A stretch of 64,000 nucleotides of DNA from Amphiura filiformis (lineage: Eukaryota; Echinodermata; Ophiuroidea; Amphilepidida; Amphiuridae), in the NCBI RefSeq assembly GCF_039555335.1, contig NC_092628.1:101017893-101081892 (forward strand). The letters run 5' to 3'. The notes under the pieces are model-generated. The model made no database searches. It worked only from the letters and a program-made list of their open reading frames with translations, and was not told the origin of the DNA. Position 1 is the stretch's first letter. The number at the start of each line of letters is the position of its first letter. Positions 35,827 to 49,210 of the stretch are shown piece after piece. The position numbers and the translations under genes were made by a program.

Positions 35827-36562
35827 TATAATTTGTAGATTGTGGTGTGATCACACAAAATCAGACTAAAGTCAGTCATATTATTTTCAGTTTCTTATTG
35901 GATTGTAACAAGCCTTTGCAAAGCTACATTTTGCAGCAAACCCCGTTGAAATTGGTCAACTATAGATTCAAAAGATATGAACAATTAAAGAGTTTCCAAA
36001 ACAGAAAATCAAGATTTCCGACTTGCGACTGATTGTGCTTGATCACATCACGTGTAATATTTAAAGGGCACAATAAATTGTAAATATCCAATGTTCAGTG
36101 CATTTAGAAGAAACTACAGTTTCCAATATACACTATACATGTAAAGCAACTGGTACGTATAGGGCCCCCTATATCAATTATTTATTTTGCTGTATATAGA
36201 ATGTGTATAAAATATGTAAATTAAAATCAAATCACAGCGATATAAAAATATAAATGTATGCATCAAATGCAGGTCAGTCGAGCGACTTTCCCTTGATACA
36301 GTTTACTTGATGCTATTTTTGTATAAAGTATGAATTTTTGATAATATTCCGAGAAAATGCACTAAAACGTTGATTCAAATATCTTTGGGGAAATTTTTTT
36401 ATCCTGGTTGCAAATTGCGATAACTTTTGGGTTCTTTATGTTTTAAACAGACAATTTTCATTTATAATCATTCAAAACTGAGAACAACTTGATATCTTTA
36501 AATTAAAACTATGAAAATGGTTTATGAAACTCAAACATTGCTTTGTGTTAAAAGCACATCAG
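35827..36562. other. Unique AT-rich DNA, nothing recognised
   Basis: No gene or repeat supported. Confidence 0.45.
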
Positions 36563-36703
36563 GGTTTTTATGATTATTTGGTCAAAAAAGCTCCAAGTTT
36601 TGGGAAGAAGACCACTTTTTATTTACAAAATCGCCCCTCTTGGAAAAAAGGTCCACTTTTTTTTAATCCGCACTCCATAAATCCTGCGTACAAGCCTAAA
36701 CAA
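36563..36703. mobile_element. Old diverged copy of the hAT-like MITE
   Basis: In reverse orientation relative to 15350-15494: GGTCAAAAAAGC, AAGTTTTGGGAAGAA, AAAAAAGGTCCACTTTTT and AATCCTGCGTACAAGCCT match the complement of that element, ending at a decayed GGGCCTG end. Much more diverged than the copies in units A and B. Confidence 0.65.
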
Positions 36704-36797
36704 AGATAGCGTGTTTTGTTTTAATGATCTTGAGCTAGAATTACTTAAAACTAGATATCGTTAGCATAATATATCAGAGAAGTTGAGACAACAGGTA

Positions 36798-37132
36798 TTA
36801 AAGGAGTATTTCGTGATCCTAGCATCCTCTTTTTATGACATTTTTCAGTACATATCCACGAAAAAAGCATATTCCCAAAATTTCAGTTGATTCCGATATT
36901 GCGTTTGCGAGTTATGCATGATTATGTGTATTACACTGCTCCATAGACAATACGTTGTAATTTTTGCACCAGAACGAAATTCAAATTTCACGATATCTTT
37001 GCTAAACGAATTAATCTGCAAGAAATATTTTGTACATAAACATTATGTAGCCAGAGGTTTCAGTGATATAAAAATCTCAACTTTTTTGAGAAAAGTGGGG
37101 GATGAGGCTGTGGATCACGAAATGCCCTTTAA
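36798..37132. mobile_element. TTAA-target MITE copy 1 (335 bp)
   Basis: Begins TTAAAGGAGTATTTCGTGAT and ends with the complement ATCACGAAATGCCCTTTAA, with TTAA on each side. A second copy, inverted, is at 48190-48512. The 90-codon frame at 36918-37190 runs through this repeat and is not supported as a gene. Confidence 0.85.
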
Positions 37133-38825
37133 ACTGAATTTGAAGCAAACCCAACAAATAATTTCTATGTGTGTGGAAAAGATTAAGTAAGAAAAAAGAA
37201 CGAAAATAGAGCTAATTAATAAAAGTAATAAAACAAAACAATCTCATTCATTGTAATGCAGGTCTAAATACTATCTATATTATGGGATAATGAATTATTG
37301 ATTTTCTCAGATGCATTCTTATATTTGACATCACGTTGTTTGTTAGCTGTGCAGAGCACGTTTTTTACATGTGTGAATCGGTGTTGTTTTTAAAAGATAC
37401 ATGTAAATATTGCTTTTCTGACGTTATCTCTAGTTTATTAATATGTACTTTATTGTAACATGTGCGTCCGAAATAACTGAAATGGGGGTGAGAATATATT
37501 TTTCACGTTTTAGTCCTCACATGTTTACATCAATTTCTTATCTATAGTATAAATTTGTATTTTCAAATGATTGTTAAAAATATACTATATTTTAATTATT
37601 ATAGTAACTCAAAATAGCTTCTGTGAGTTTGTTTACAAAATATTTCCGTTGTAATATTATTTATATCCATCCTGGTTATTGATGATGTGAATATTTATTA
37701 TTTTCTTCCTCAAAAATGTAAAATGTTTATAACATTAACAGATACAAAACGGAATTGTGGAATTATAATACGTGTATTTTATTGTATAATTTTCTGGATA
37801 TTATACATATTTTGTATTTTCTTAAATGAGCAAATGCCATGGAAACGGGATAAATGTTTTGTATAAAATCGGATTTTCAAAGTTCTGCAAACTTATTCAT
37901 AAATAATTGTATTGTAAATGGTTTTATAATACACCATTTAATATAATAACGCTTTCTGCATAACTGAACAAATCCAATAATCCTTAACAAGCTCTTTATA
38001 ATGTTATTGAAGATGTTTTATTAAAGAAAAAAAGTATCGACCTCGCCTTTATGTGACTATCTGGTTAGCTGGAAACCAGTGATAATGTCACATTCTTTGA
38101 CACTTTAAGAGGCTTGAAGAACCTTTAGTTGACATGGCAACATAATATTTACAAACTTTTCATGAATTCTAAAACATGTTTTTGGAAAAAAGGAAGAACT
38201 TACTATCTTAATTTGTGCCTTAAAACCAATATACATTAACGTGGTTCCGTTTTTCTAAATACTTCACCGGAAGATGTCCGCAGCTAAAGTTAGGAAATAC
38301 ACTTTTCAACCTAGCATCAGGGTGTACATTCCGTCACGCCTGTTCCCAAGTTTTCCAGGTCAAAAGGTCTGGTTTGTGATCAACAGTCTGCAGCGGAAAC
38401 CAAGCCAACCAGGGTCTATTTACCTGGCAACAGTTGCTATGAGCACCAAATAAACACAATCCAAAGTTCAAGAAACTCGGTAAACAGCACGATTTGTCAG
38501 CAAGTTTTGAAGTAAAAATGGGCAATTTTTGGATGATATTATGAAAAATATCGGAAAGTGCTCAGTGCAAACTCTTCAAAAGTTACTAGAATTTCATAAA
38601 GGTGTTTTTATAATATTTTATTCGAATAATTTTTTCGAAACAAATTCAACAATCGTGTCAGAACTGCACCTTTGTAAAGCATTCTACAAGTTTTATTAAC
38701 TGTTATTGTGTTAAAGCAAATCACAATCTAATTCCAAGCTTTGAATGATTTTTATTTGTCCCCAAATAATATTACTTAAATTATTATGTACTTATCCTTC
38801 ATTGAAATCATGAATTGTATCGTAA
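37133..38825. other. Unique AT-rich DNA, nothing recognised
   Basis: No supported gene. 38220-38530 is slightly less AT-rich and contains an ACCTGGCAACAGTTGCTA word of uncertain meaning; the minus-strand frame there (63 codons) has no recognisable domain. Confidence 0.45.
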
Positions 38826-39152
38826 ATGTTCCACGTAACTTCCTTCCACAACAAGCCAAACAGCTGCATTATGTCGAAACATAGCCATGTACCAAACGTC
38901 ACTTATATTTCCTACCTAAACATTAATAATGTCTACATACAGCATCAAGATATTAAGGGAGACATTGAAAACACAGTCTGTAGAACTATGCAAAGGTATA
39001 ACAATGTGCTATATAGTTTCCCTTGCAAGTCTGGTTTGCATTATGACGCTACGGATATCGGTAGTTGCGTTAGACTACATAACCAATTATTGAGAGTTAG
39101 CTTGTCGGAACTGAACGTTTTCCGACTTTCTATCCGTTTTGAATGCATTTGA
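38826..39152 (+). CDS. Unsupported 108-codon open frame
   Basis: An ATG-to-stop frame outside obvious repeats with mixed, non-low-complexity composition (six Cys, many Ser/Asn/His). It has no signal peptide, transmembrane segment or motif I recognise. Splice signals and neighbours give no help. It could be a chance frame, a lineage-specific small gene or an exon remnant; chance is most likely. Confidence 0.12.
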   Translation: MFHVTSFHNKPNSCIMSKHSHVPNVTYISYLNINNVYIQHQDIKGDIENTVCRTMQRYNNVLYSFPCKSGLHYDATDIGSCVRLHNQLLRVSLSELNVFRLSIRFECI

Positions 39153-40838
39153 CAGGCCTGTCAAGGGCACTCACCTTAACCCGATGCATCTGAACTAAAG
39201 AAGAAAGCACTTTACATTCGTAATCTTATACCTGTTTTAATTTTGTGCATATCAGGAGTGCCCCTCCCCGAAAATTGCAAATGAACCCAGTATTAAAATA
39301 AAAAATGTCACCTTGATTTTGAGCTAAAATACTAAGTCAAGTGTAAATTTATCCGGTAAAATCGAGCTAGAAAAATGATGCACATTGGGAACATTCTCCA
39401 CACCCCTTAAACAGCTATATAGCTAAACCCATGACACACCACTAGTATAAAATTCCATTGTAGCAAAATGTTATCACTTTAGGTATATAGGATTGCCATA
39501 TTTTTATCAAAGTTTATCATCCTAATTAAGTTTTGTTTGTTTGTTTGATTGATTTAGTATTTAGTATAGTTTATTTGTTTGTTTGTTTGTTTGTTTGTTT
39601 GTTTGTTTGTAGAATTTAAGCATTTTTGGTTTTGCAAAATAGTGGAACTATGATGCTTCATGCTTTAGAATAGTTGGTTGTGCACATATATTCATGTACA
39701 TGCAAATCTATAGGAGCCTACCAATTCAATGTTGCATTTTGGTGATGTTATTTCGGGATATGCATAGGGCATAATTATTGTCCATGGGGATATTTGTATT
39801 AATTTCTGTTGATTTTATACTTCATCGTCAATAACAAACACTTATGCTTTTTAATTGATTGGCACATTTAAAGCTATATTGAATAAATATCTGAATAAAT
39901 ATATCATGGATAATTAATGTACTTCAGTTAAGTTTGCTACGCGGATACTACATGCATTTATAAATAGCAAACTTGCATGCCTGATATATATTGCATTCCT
40001 TTTTATCAGAGAGATAGGACCTTAGTACATACATCATGTATTGAAACAATGTAATGACGTTTAAGAAATGGATTTAATATTGTTGCGTTTATTATTATCA
40101 AGCTGCCCAAGCTGCACAAGAATTTTGTTTTTCACCCAATTTCACCAAAGCTGTGTTGCTGCTCTGCATCTGGTATAGTATTGCATACCAGTAAACATGA
40201 TTAACTCGTGGTATTTTTATATACTAGCACTTTCAACGGAGCTGCGTCATGCACATTATATCAAACGCACTAGGCTACAATGATATCATCATTTAAAATT
40301 GAAAACACAACGAATGTAGTATACAAACCTACCTTGCATACAACGTTCAAGTGTAGATTGACGATGTGGTTTTCAAGTTAAAATATCACAATCAAATTCA
40401 ATCAGCATTAATGGTGTTTTCACTGTTATGTCCACACACCACACACTGTACATGTAGACTGCATGGAAATACTGAACGCCAATATGCAGCACATAAAATA
40501 CATGACTTGAAAATGGCGAGCATACAAAACCAGTCGGAACTACCCTTGCCATAAAATATTGAACAGTGTTTGATATACAATAACAATACGACGATCAAAA
40601 ATAGAAACGGTATACTAAAATTACGTGATAACGTTTTAGTATACAACCGTGCTTTGGTTATTCCAGGGAACTTGGGGTCCCCGATGTCACCATACAAAAT
40701 GTAAGAATAGATAGATTAATAATATTCATGCTATTGTAAATTCATGCAAGGACTTGTTTACACTATATTCTGTATTTGGGAATTATCGTAAAGCCGAAGT
40801 TCGCCGAAAGATTCTCGTGCTCCTCGGCTTGTTTACTT
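39153..40838. other. Non-coding, with (GTTT)n at 39571-39610
   Basis: AT-rich intergenic DNA. A GTTT microsatellite of about 10 units lies at 39571-39610. Otherwise nothing is recognised; the distal part (40500-40838) precedes the EGR regulatory region. Confidence 0.5.
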
Positions 40839-40847
40839 GGGCGGGGC
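40839..40847 (+). promoter_or_regulatory. GC box / SP1- or EGR-type site
   Basis: GGGCGGGGC, a strong SP1-type GC box and also close to an EGR recognition site, in an otherwise AT-rich region upstream of the EGR gene. Autoregulation is possible but inferred. Confidence 0.5.
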
Positions 40848-40856
40848 TACAATCCG

Positions 40857-40862
40857 TGACGT
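40857..40862 (+). promoter_or_regulatory. CRE-like core TGACGT
   Basis: TGACGT in the context CCGTGACGTTCC, ten bases after the GC box. Consistent with a CREB/ATF half-to-full site. Confidence 0.4.
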
Positions 40863-40871
40863 TCCTATCCA

Positions 40872-40880
40872 TCGGAAGTA
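40872..40880 (+). promoter_or_regulatory. ETS-type site
   Basis: ATCGGAAGT matches the ETS core CGGAAGT. It lies about 30 bp from a perfect CArG box, the arrangement used by ternary complex factors (Elk/SAP) with SRF at serum response elements. Confidence 0.5.
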
Positions 40881-40908
40881 ATCAATGTTCGGAAACTGTC
40901 GGCTATGC

Positions 40909-40918
40909 CCATATATGG
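40909..40918 (+). promoter_or_regulatory. CArG box (SRF site) 1
   Basis: CCATATATGG, a perfect match to CC(A/T)6GG, the SRF binding site. In vertebrate EGR genes clustered CArG boxes drive immediate-early induction; here it sits about 600 bp upstream of the start codon. Confidence 0.65.
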
Positions 40919-41248
40919 TATATCTCGGATTCCGAAGTCTCTGCTTCGGAACCCTCTCGGATTAAAATGGAATCGTCTCGGGCTTAGGTAGAATACACAT
41001 TTACTGCACAGATTGTAATTAAAATGATAGGCTTAAAACACCCAAAATGCATCAAATTATGTCTCAGAATTACAGAACATTTTATTTTAAGAGCATAAAT
41101 GAGCTTTATTTTCAATAATAACCACGCATCCGCTGTGTGTGAATCATATACATACGCAATAGCGACACAGTAACAAAAGCTCTCCCCTACACTAAAATGA
41201 GCGCGACTGGCCTTGCTTGAAGCCTGCTATCCGTTGCCATGAGGATAG

Positions 41249-41279
41249 TGACGTTGCATTGACGTAAATCAGTCACGTG
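41249..41279 (+). promoter_or_regulatory. Two CRE-like sites and an E-box
   Basis: TGACGT at 41249-41254, TGACGTAA at 41260-41267 and CACGTG at 41274-41279 lie within 31 bp. These are candidate CREB/ATF and bHLH sites of the EGR promoter. Confidence 0.5.
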
Positions 41280-41302
41280 GTATGAAACGTCATAGAATCT
41301 GC

Positions 41303-41312
41303 CCTAATTTGG
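41303..41312 (+). promoter_or_regulatory. CArG box (SRF site) 2
   Basis: CCTAATTTGG, a second perfect CC(A/T)6GG match, about 210 bp upstream of the start codon and 24 bp after the E-box. A weak TATA-like TAAATATA lies at about 41339-41346. Confidence 0.65.
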
Positions 41313-41523
41313 ATTCAGAACCTTATGAATGAATTTGGTAAATATATCGCACTGTCGAACAGCGTAGTAAACCATTCGAGACTTCGGAACCTTTCGCTTC
41401 ACGTCGGAAACAGTCGATTCCTCGCAAAATTGTTATATTGCTTCAATTTTATGAGTTCATTCACAAGGTTACTTGTCAACTGTGGAGCCACAACCCACAC
41501 CACTCCTGTGTTAATAGGGACGT

Positions 41524-43795
<2,272 letters not shown>

Positions 43796-46197
43796 TACTA
43801 TAGACATTGTAGTTTACAAGATATTGACTTTTGCTTTGCACCTATAGAAGAAAAACTCGCTACCCAGCTAGCATACTATAAACCGTCCGACGCATTTCTG
43901 TGAGAACGCGACGGTCGCTTTAACTCTTTAAGGACATCAAGAACGTGAAGAAGCAATCTCCTCAAGCTTCTGACGCTGAGACAAGTGAATTTCGCTAGCG
44001 CTTTATATGTGATGTATAATTCTTGCGGATAAAACTACAGATATCATAGAATTTATCTCAGGGTCAGAACTGGTATAAGAGAAACATAATGACTGATTGC
44101 AGCTGCTAACTACTGGGACCAAACTATTGCACAGACAAGAATGTGAACACAAATACCCTATTGAACTCCATCAAACTGATCTCTAACAAATTAGTAATGT
44201 TATAAAAGCTTGCCAGATAATTAGTCAGTTGAATGTAAAATGTAGAGTACACGCTCATACTTTATTCCGTTTATTCTTGTTGGAAATGTGTAATCTTGTT
44301 GGAAATGTGTAAATCACAATTTTAAGTTTTTCAACCGCTTGCATTCAGTGATCTTTGGATACGAATCACCGGCTCGTGTGAGTTTGTTTGTACCGTGGTT
44401 GATATTCATTGACAACTGTGTGAGCCAGCGTGCGTTGACCTGAATCCGGGGGTCGCGTGCTCGAATGCACACGGGTCTTAGTGAATCAGATATATTTCTC
44501 CCGCGCTGACTTACACAGTTTATTTTGTTTTCTAATTCAATTCTGAATTGTGTTTGATGCATTTCATTTCCAAAAAGCTATTTTAAGATTAAAATTCGAT
44601 TTTAATTTAATATAGCCAAAAAAACAACCAAGGAAAAAATGGTATAAAAAAAGAAAAGGAAAAAATACATGGAGCTATCTATATTTAGAAAGCTTTGCCG
44701 ATAGCGCCAACATTGCTGCTCATTGCCTGTGCGAGTGACAGTAAAAGTGTGACGTCATCTCATGGTTATAATGATTGTTTTACACATCTCATGGAATGAC
44801 GAAATCACTATCAGCTATCTACGTCATAACTCGGCTCTCCTCATCACCGTACCAATGAACATGAGCAGTAAAGGTAGCTATCGGCTAAGAAAATTTTAAT
44901 GTGAAGCACGAGCCTAGCTTGCTGCTATATTTAGAGTGAACTCGACTTCACCGAGTTTATTCTGAGTCCGCACTCATTGCCGAAAATAGTCTGGATGGAG
45001 GCATCTTTACGGCTGTCTATCATTGTCAAGGCCATTGGTGTTGCTGATGTATGAACAATTTCTCAAAAATATTTTTATTTTATTCTTTAATTTTGATGAG
45101 CTAAAGCACGAATATTTACAATATCGTGTGTCTAAGTCATGCTTATAGCGTGTACACAGCACAATCAAGGCTTTATTGATGTATGTTGTAAAAAAATTTA
45201 AATATTCCAATTTCACATTTCTTGATGTTGCACCTCAGTATTAGTATGTTATGTCATTGGTGAAAATGATGATACAGCACACGCACTGCGGTCTTACACC
45301 ATGCTGAAAAATACATGTAGATGTTTGTGTATAAGATATTATCGAAAAGAAAAGAGAGAAATCTGAATTCGATATTCAGTTGTACCTATTTCGGTTCCCT
45401 GCCGGTTCGGGGGCCAAAATTGTTTTCCAGATTCACATAGTATCATAGTTTTTTTTTTTTTCATTTTGAAATCTTTTGCTTCAGCATTTGTTTTTTTTAA
45501 TCATTTTGATTTATCTTTTATTCAGTAATTTCTGTTTATTTCCATTTTGTTCACATTCCTGACGATTTAATATTCCAGAATCACAAAAATCGAATCATTT
45601 TAATAGACATTTTCCCCGTTGCAAACTTGTGAAGGATGCAGATCAGCTGAAATGACATTTTTGTAATAGTTATTCTTCAAAGATTAAATTAATCATGAAG
45701 ATTATAATGAGTGATTGATGCGTGTAACCAGTCAGTCAAATTGAGCGAGTTCGAAAGAGAAATTATGTACGCAAATGACAACTCGTTTACAACTCACAAC
45801 GTTTTACTTTGCATTTGTCGTCTATGTAGAAATGTAATAACGTACTTGAAAAGCGATTTCAAAAATTCGTGATATTAAACAGTCCTTATTTGTTAATGTG
45901 ACCAGCAATGTTTTTATTATTGTTAATTTTGTTTATATTGCCATGCAGTTGATGTATATTTTAAGTCGGCTATTATAGCTTTTTAAAACCTTTGGTTTTA
46001 TATGCACATTATTACGTGAAAAGCGTATGCTGCTATATTTTAGTAGTATATTCCATGAATGTTTAAAACATTATGTTTATGTTATGTTATGTTTATGTTA
46101 TACTATGTACTGTTTCATATCGTGGTTTGCTCTACTCTTATGTATATGAATGTGGAAAACAACCAAAATAAATTATTTTGTCACAAGAAAAAATAAA
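43796..46197 (+). other. EGR 3' UTR and polyadenylation signals
   Basis: AT-rich, no other gene. The first canonical AATAAA signals I found after the stop codon are at 46167-46172 and 46192-46197, implying a 3' UTR of about 2.4 kb; ATTAAA variants occur earlier (about 44588, 45682, 45873). At least seven ATTTA pentamers are present, compatible with an unstable immediate-early mRNA but also expected from base composition. The UTR extent is inferred. Confidence 0.5.
44696..44890. repeat. Imperfect inverted repeat in EGR 3' region
   Basis: GCCGATAGC followed by a GCTGCTCATTG-like word at the left is mirrored by CATGAGCAGTAAAG and GCTATCGGC at the right. Arms of about 35 bp with several mismatches; perhaps an old MITE. 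Confidence 0.4.
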
Positions 46198-46719
46198 CAT
46201 TGCTTCCGTCTCATGTTGTTTGCTTCATCCCACTCTGTAGTCTCCAAGTGCAGACACCCCACCCCCACTTATACACCAAGAAACAGACACCCCCTTACAC
46301 ACGTAGTTGAATCACATCGCTCAATGTGCGACAAACCAAGAGCCAATGAAATAACTACTACTTCGAATACTAAAATGCCACAATCCATGTAATTGGCCAG
46401 ACTGCGAAATTCCTAATACCCAGCGATTCAACATTAAATCAACTTAAATATGAATTTATTCTAAAAACGTCATCATACTCTGCGCATTTCTAATGGCAAA
46501 TCAAAAAAAGATATATACAGTGAAGTTGTATGCTATAGTTATCCGCACTGGACCCACGTACTAAACATAATGTTGACGCTAATAAGACAAAGCGTGTGTG
46601 CTATTAAATCTGGTATCGCGTAATCCTTCCATACGTCATTAAGTTACGTTTTAGAATTACCATGTCATCTTGTTACTGCTCTTGACAAGTATCAGAATTA
46701 ATAGAAACAAAAATAATTT

Positions 46720-46835
46720 AATTTAGACTTCAGGGAATCATGCTTCTTAAACCTTTGACTAACAAACAAAGATGATGCGAATATCAAAAACAAAAACATT
46801 AGAACAATAAACGTGCTATCTACGGTAGATAGCAT
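46720..46835. repeat. Solo palindrome module 1
   Basis: Same organisation as the outer flank of array 1: GGAATCAT, CTTTGACTAA, AATATCAAAAACAAAAAC, then ACGTGCTATCTACGGTAGAT with AGC, but with only one palindrome. It is interrupted on the right by the MITE at 46851. Confidence 0.75.
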
Positions 46836-46850
46836 ACTAATTTAGTAAAA

Positions 46851-47000
46851 TAAACTAATACTTTTGTAAGCCAAATCCAAGTTAACACTACTCACGAATC
46901 TGAGCTTTCGCATTCTTCGCTGATGGCTTGATCACAGATGAACTGGTCCACTGCTTTTCCCGCGAGACTTGGATTTGGCTTATACAAAAGTATTAGTTTA
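46851..47000. mobile_element. MITE with 32-34 bp TIRs (150 bp)
   Basis: Left TAAACTAATACTTTTGTA plus AGCCAAATCCAAGT; right is the complement with a 2-bp indel. Non-autonomous; the central 80 bp is less AT-rich. Target duplication not clear. Confidence 0.8.
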
Positions 47001-47049
47001 TGATCTCAACAATCCTACCAAATGAATCGCTTTACTGATACATATTACT

Positions 47050-47215
47050 ATTTCCAAATTTCATCCCCTCTGCGTGTAGTCGCGTGTTATTAGTTCCATA
47101 ATCAAACAATCATGTTTGTTAAGCCCTTTACAAAACAAATGGTGTGAATATCTAAAACAAAATTATATTTATTATTGGAACAATAAAGGTGCTATCTACG
47201 GTAGATAGCACACAT
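47050..47215. repeat. Solo palindrome module 2
   Basis: TTTCATCCC.TCTG, TGTAGTCGCGTGT and CATGTTTGTTAA are followed by GTGCTATCTACGGTAGATAG. The same TTTCATCCC/TAGTCGCGTGT words recur at 47217-47270, so a unit of roughly 160 bp is repeated. Confidence 0.7.
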
Positions 47216-47498
47216 ATTTCCACATTTCATCCCATCTGCCAGTCTGCATGTAGTCGCGTGTAATCAGTTCCATAATCAGAAAAACATGTTTAAACAATTG
47301 GCACTTCTTATAATTATGATAAATGGCTACATGTGAAATTTGGTCAGATACCCACATACAGGCGTCCGATGGAGGTGGGGGTGTGTGGGGTGGGGGGGGG
47401 GTGATTGTATGGACCATCCCCTACCAAAATATTGGGGGGGATGTATCCCCCATCCCCCGGGATCTACGCTTATGCCTATGCGTGTTGTAGCCATTTCC
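47216..47498. other. Spacer with G-rich patch
   Basis: Continuation of the module repeat then a G-run-rich patch around 47370-47455 (GTGGGG and GGGGGG words). No gene; the 73-codon minus frame here is not supported. Confidence 0.5.
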
Positions 47499-47606
47499 TG
47501 AATCAAGGAATCATAGTCATGTTTGTTAAAAGTCTTTGACTAATAAACAAAAATACTGCAAATATCAAAAACAAAAGCGTATATTTACCATTGAAACAAT
47601 ACACGT
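47499..47606. repeat. Outer flank of palindrome array 1
   Basis: CATGTTTGTTAA, TTGACTAATAAACAAAAATA, AACAAAAGCGTAT and TTTACCATTGAAAC occur here and, as reverse complements in mirrored order, at 57524-57632 outside array 2. This makes the two arrays part of one inverted-repeat structure. Confidence 0.85.
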
Positions 47607-48117
47607 GTTATCTACGGTAGATAGCACACAAACAATACACGTGCTATCTACGATAGATAGCACACAAACAATACACGTGCTATCTACGGTAGAAAGCACA
47701 CAAACAAAACACGTGCTCTCTACCGTAGATGACACACAAACAATACACGTGCTATCTACGGTAGATAGCACACAAACAATACACGTGCTATCTACGGTAG
47801 ATAGCACACAAACAATACACGTGCTATCTACGGTAGATAGCGCACAAACACAATATACGTGCTATCTACGGTAGATGACACACAAACAATACACGTGCTA
47901 TCTACGGTAGATAGCACACAATACACGTGCTATCTACGGTAGATAGCACACAATACACGTGCTATCTACGATAGATAGCACACAAACAATACACGTGCTA
48001 TCTACGGTAGATAGCACACAAACAATACACGTGCTATCTACGGTAGATAGCACACAAACAATACACGTGCAATCTACGGTAGATAGCACACAAACAATAC
48101 ACGTGCAATCTACGGTA
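47607..48117. repeat. Palindrome array 1 (about 15 copies)
   Basis: Copies of the 19-bp palindrome GCTATCTACGGTAGATAGC (9-bp perfect arms, one central base) alternate with a 17-bp spacer ACACAAACAATACACGT, giving a 36-bp period. Two copies are spaced 31 bp and some carry point changes (GATAGATAG centre, GAAAGC, ATGAC end). The last two copies begin GCAATC and the final one is cut short. The spacers are essentially identical, unlike CRISPR. A 112-codon plus frame and an 80-codon minus frame arise from the 36-bp (12-codon) period. Confidence 0.95.
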
Positions 48118-48189
48118 TTTCACTGCGTGCTGTCCTCACTCATACATAATTCTTCAACTAGAGGAGGCAAATAATATTCAAAACCTCTA

Positions 48190-48512
48190 TTTCGTGATCG
48201 GATGATCCACAGCATCATCCCCCCCACTTTTCTCAAAAAAGTTAAGATTTTTATATCACTGGAAACCTCTGGCTACATAATGTTTATGTACAAAATATTT
48301 CTTGCAGATTAATTCATTTAGCAAAGATATCGTGAAAGTTGAATTACGTTCTGGAAATTACAACACATTGTCTGTGCAGCAGTGTAATCACATAATCATG
48401 CATAACTCACTAACGCAAAATCGGAATCAATTTTGGGAATAAGATTTTTTCGTTGATATCTACTGAAAATGTCATAAAAAGAGGATGCTAGGATCACGAA
48501 ATACTCCTTTAA
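48190..48512. mobile_element. TTAA-target MITE copy 2 (inverted, left end trimmed)
   Basis: Reverse-complement match to 36798-37132 (GGATCACGAAATACTCCTTT and TTAA at the right; TTTCGTGATC at the left). The uninterrupted paralogous site reads CCTCTATTAATACATC at 48945-48960, showing insertion at TTAA. Confidence 0.85.
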
Positions 48513-48557
48513 TACATCATTTTACGTTCATCACAATTCACACAAGATTCAATGTAC

Positions 48558-48840
48558 TACAATCATCGAAATAAGTCTTGGAACGCCTGGGTGTAAATAA
48601 CGGAAAACTCTCCCCCCCCTCTCCCCCGTTCAATATTGAGAAATGCAAATGTCTTCAGCGGTTTCCCAATGTGTTCCTCCAACATTGATTGATGGGGAGA
48701 GGGGAAGGGTCAATCATTGTTGTAGATGTCATGCTTGTTCCCAGGCAAAATATACATCATTTCCATGATCATATGAAATTCTGCACGGAATTTCCGACAG
48801 AGTGTACCAAGCGTTCCAAGGACTTATTTCGTAGATTGTA
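48558..48840. mobile_element. MITE with about 33-bp TIRs (283 bp)
   Basis: Left TACAATCATCGAAATAAGTC followed by TTGGAACGC; right is the complement GCGTTCCAAGGACTTATTTC-GTAGATTGTA with a 1-bp indel. Lies between two fragments of the decayed tandem module. Confidence 0.8.
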
Positions 48841-49210
48841 GCTACGTTATATGTACTAGCACGAAACAAACGTGCTATCTATACGGTAGATATAGCACGA
48901 TCTATACAATAACTTTTATAGATGATACAAATAGTATTCGAAACCTCTATTAATACATCATTTTACGTTCATCACAATACACACAAGATTCAATGTACTA
49001 TACGGTAAACAATAAACGTGCTATCTACGGTAGACAAAACAATTAATATGCTATCTACAGTAGACAGCACAATATGCAGGTATAGATACGTCTGCGTGTT
49101 GTAATCACTTATACATAAATAACTTTATCTAGATGAGAAAAATGCCATTCAAACTTCCATCATTTTACGTTCATATCATAGTACACCCAAGACGCATTTT
49201 AATCATTCAT

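Larger units (their letters stand above)
48118..49210. repeat. Decayed tandem modules inside array 1
   Basis: A unit with CATACATAA, TCTAGATGA-like, ATTCAAAAC/CTCTATTAA, CATCATTTTACGTTCAT and CACAAGATTCAATGTACTA words occurs about three times (from 48150, 48905 and 49105), each adjoining a degenerate palindrome (48874, 49019, 49050). Two MITEs split the first unit. Confidence 0.65.

Noticed and set aside
35570-35854. Arg/Val/Ile-rich minus-strand frame
   Set aside because: Translation of the telomere-like repeat.
36918-37190. 90-codon frame
   Set aside because: Runs through a MITE also found at 48190-48512.
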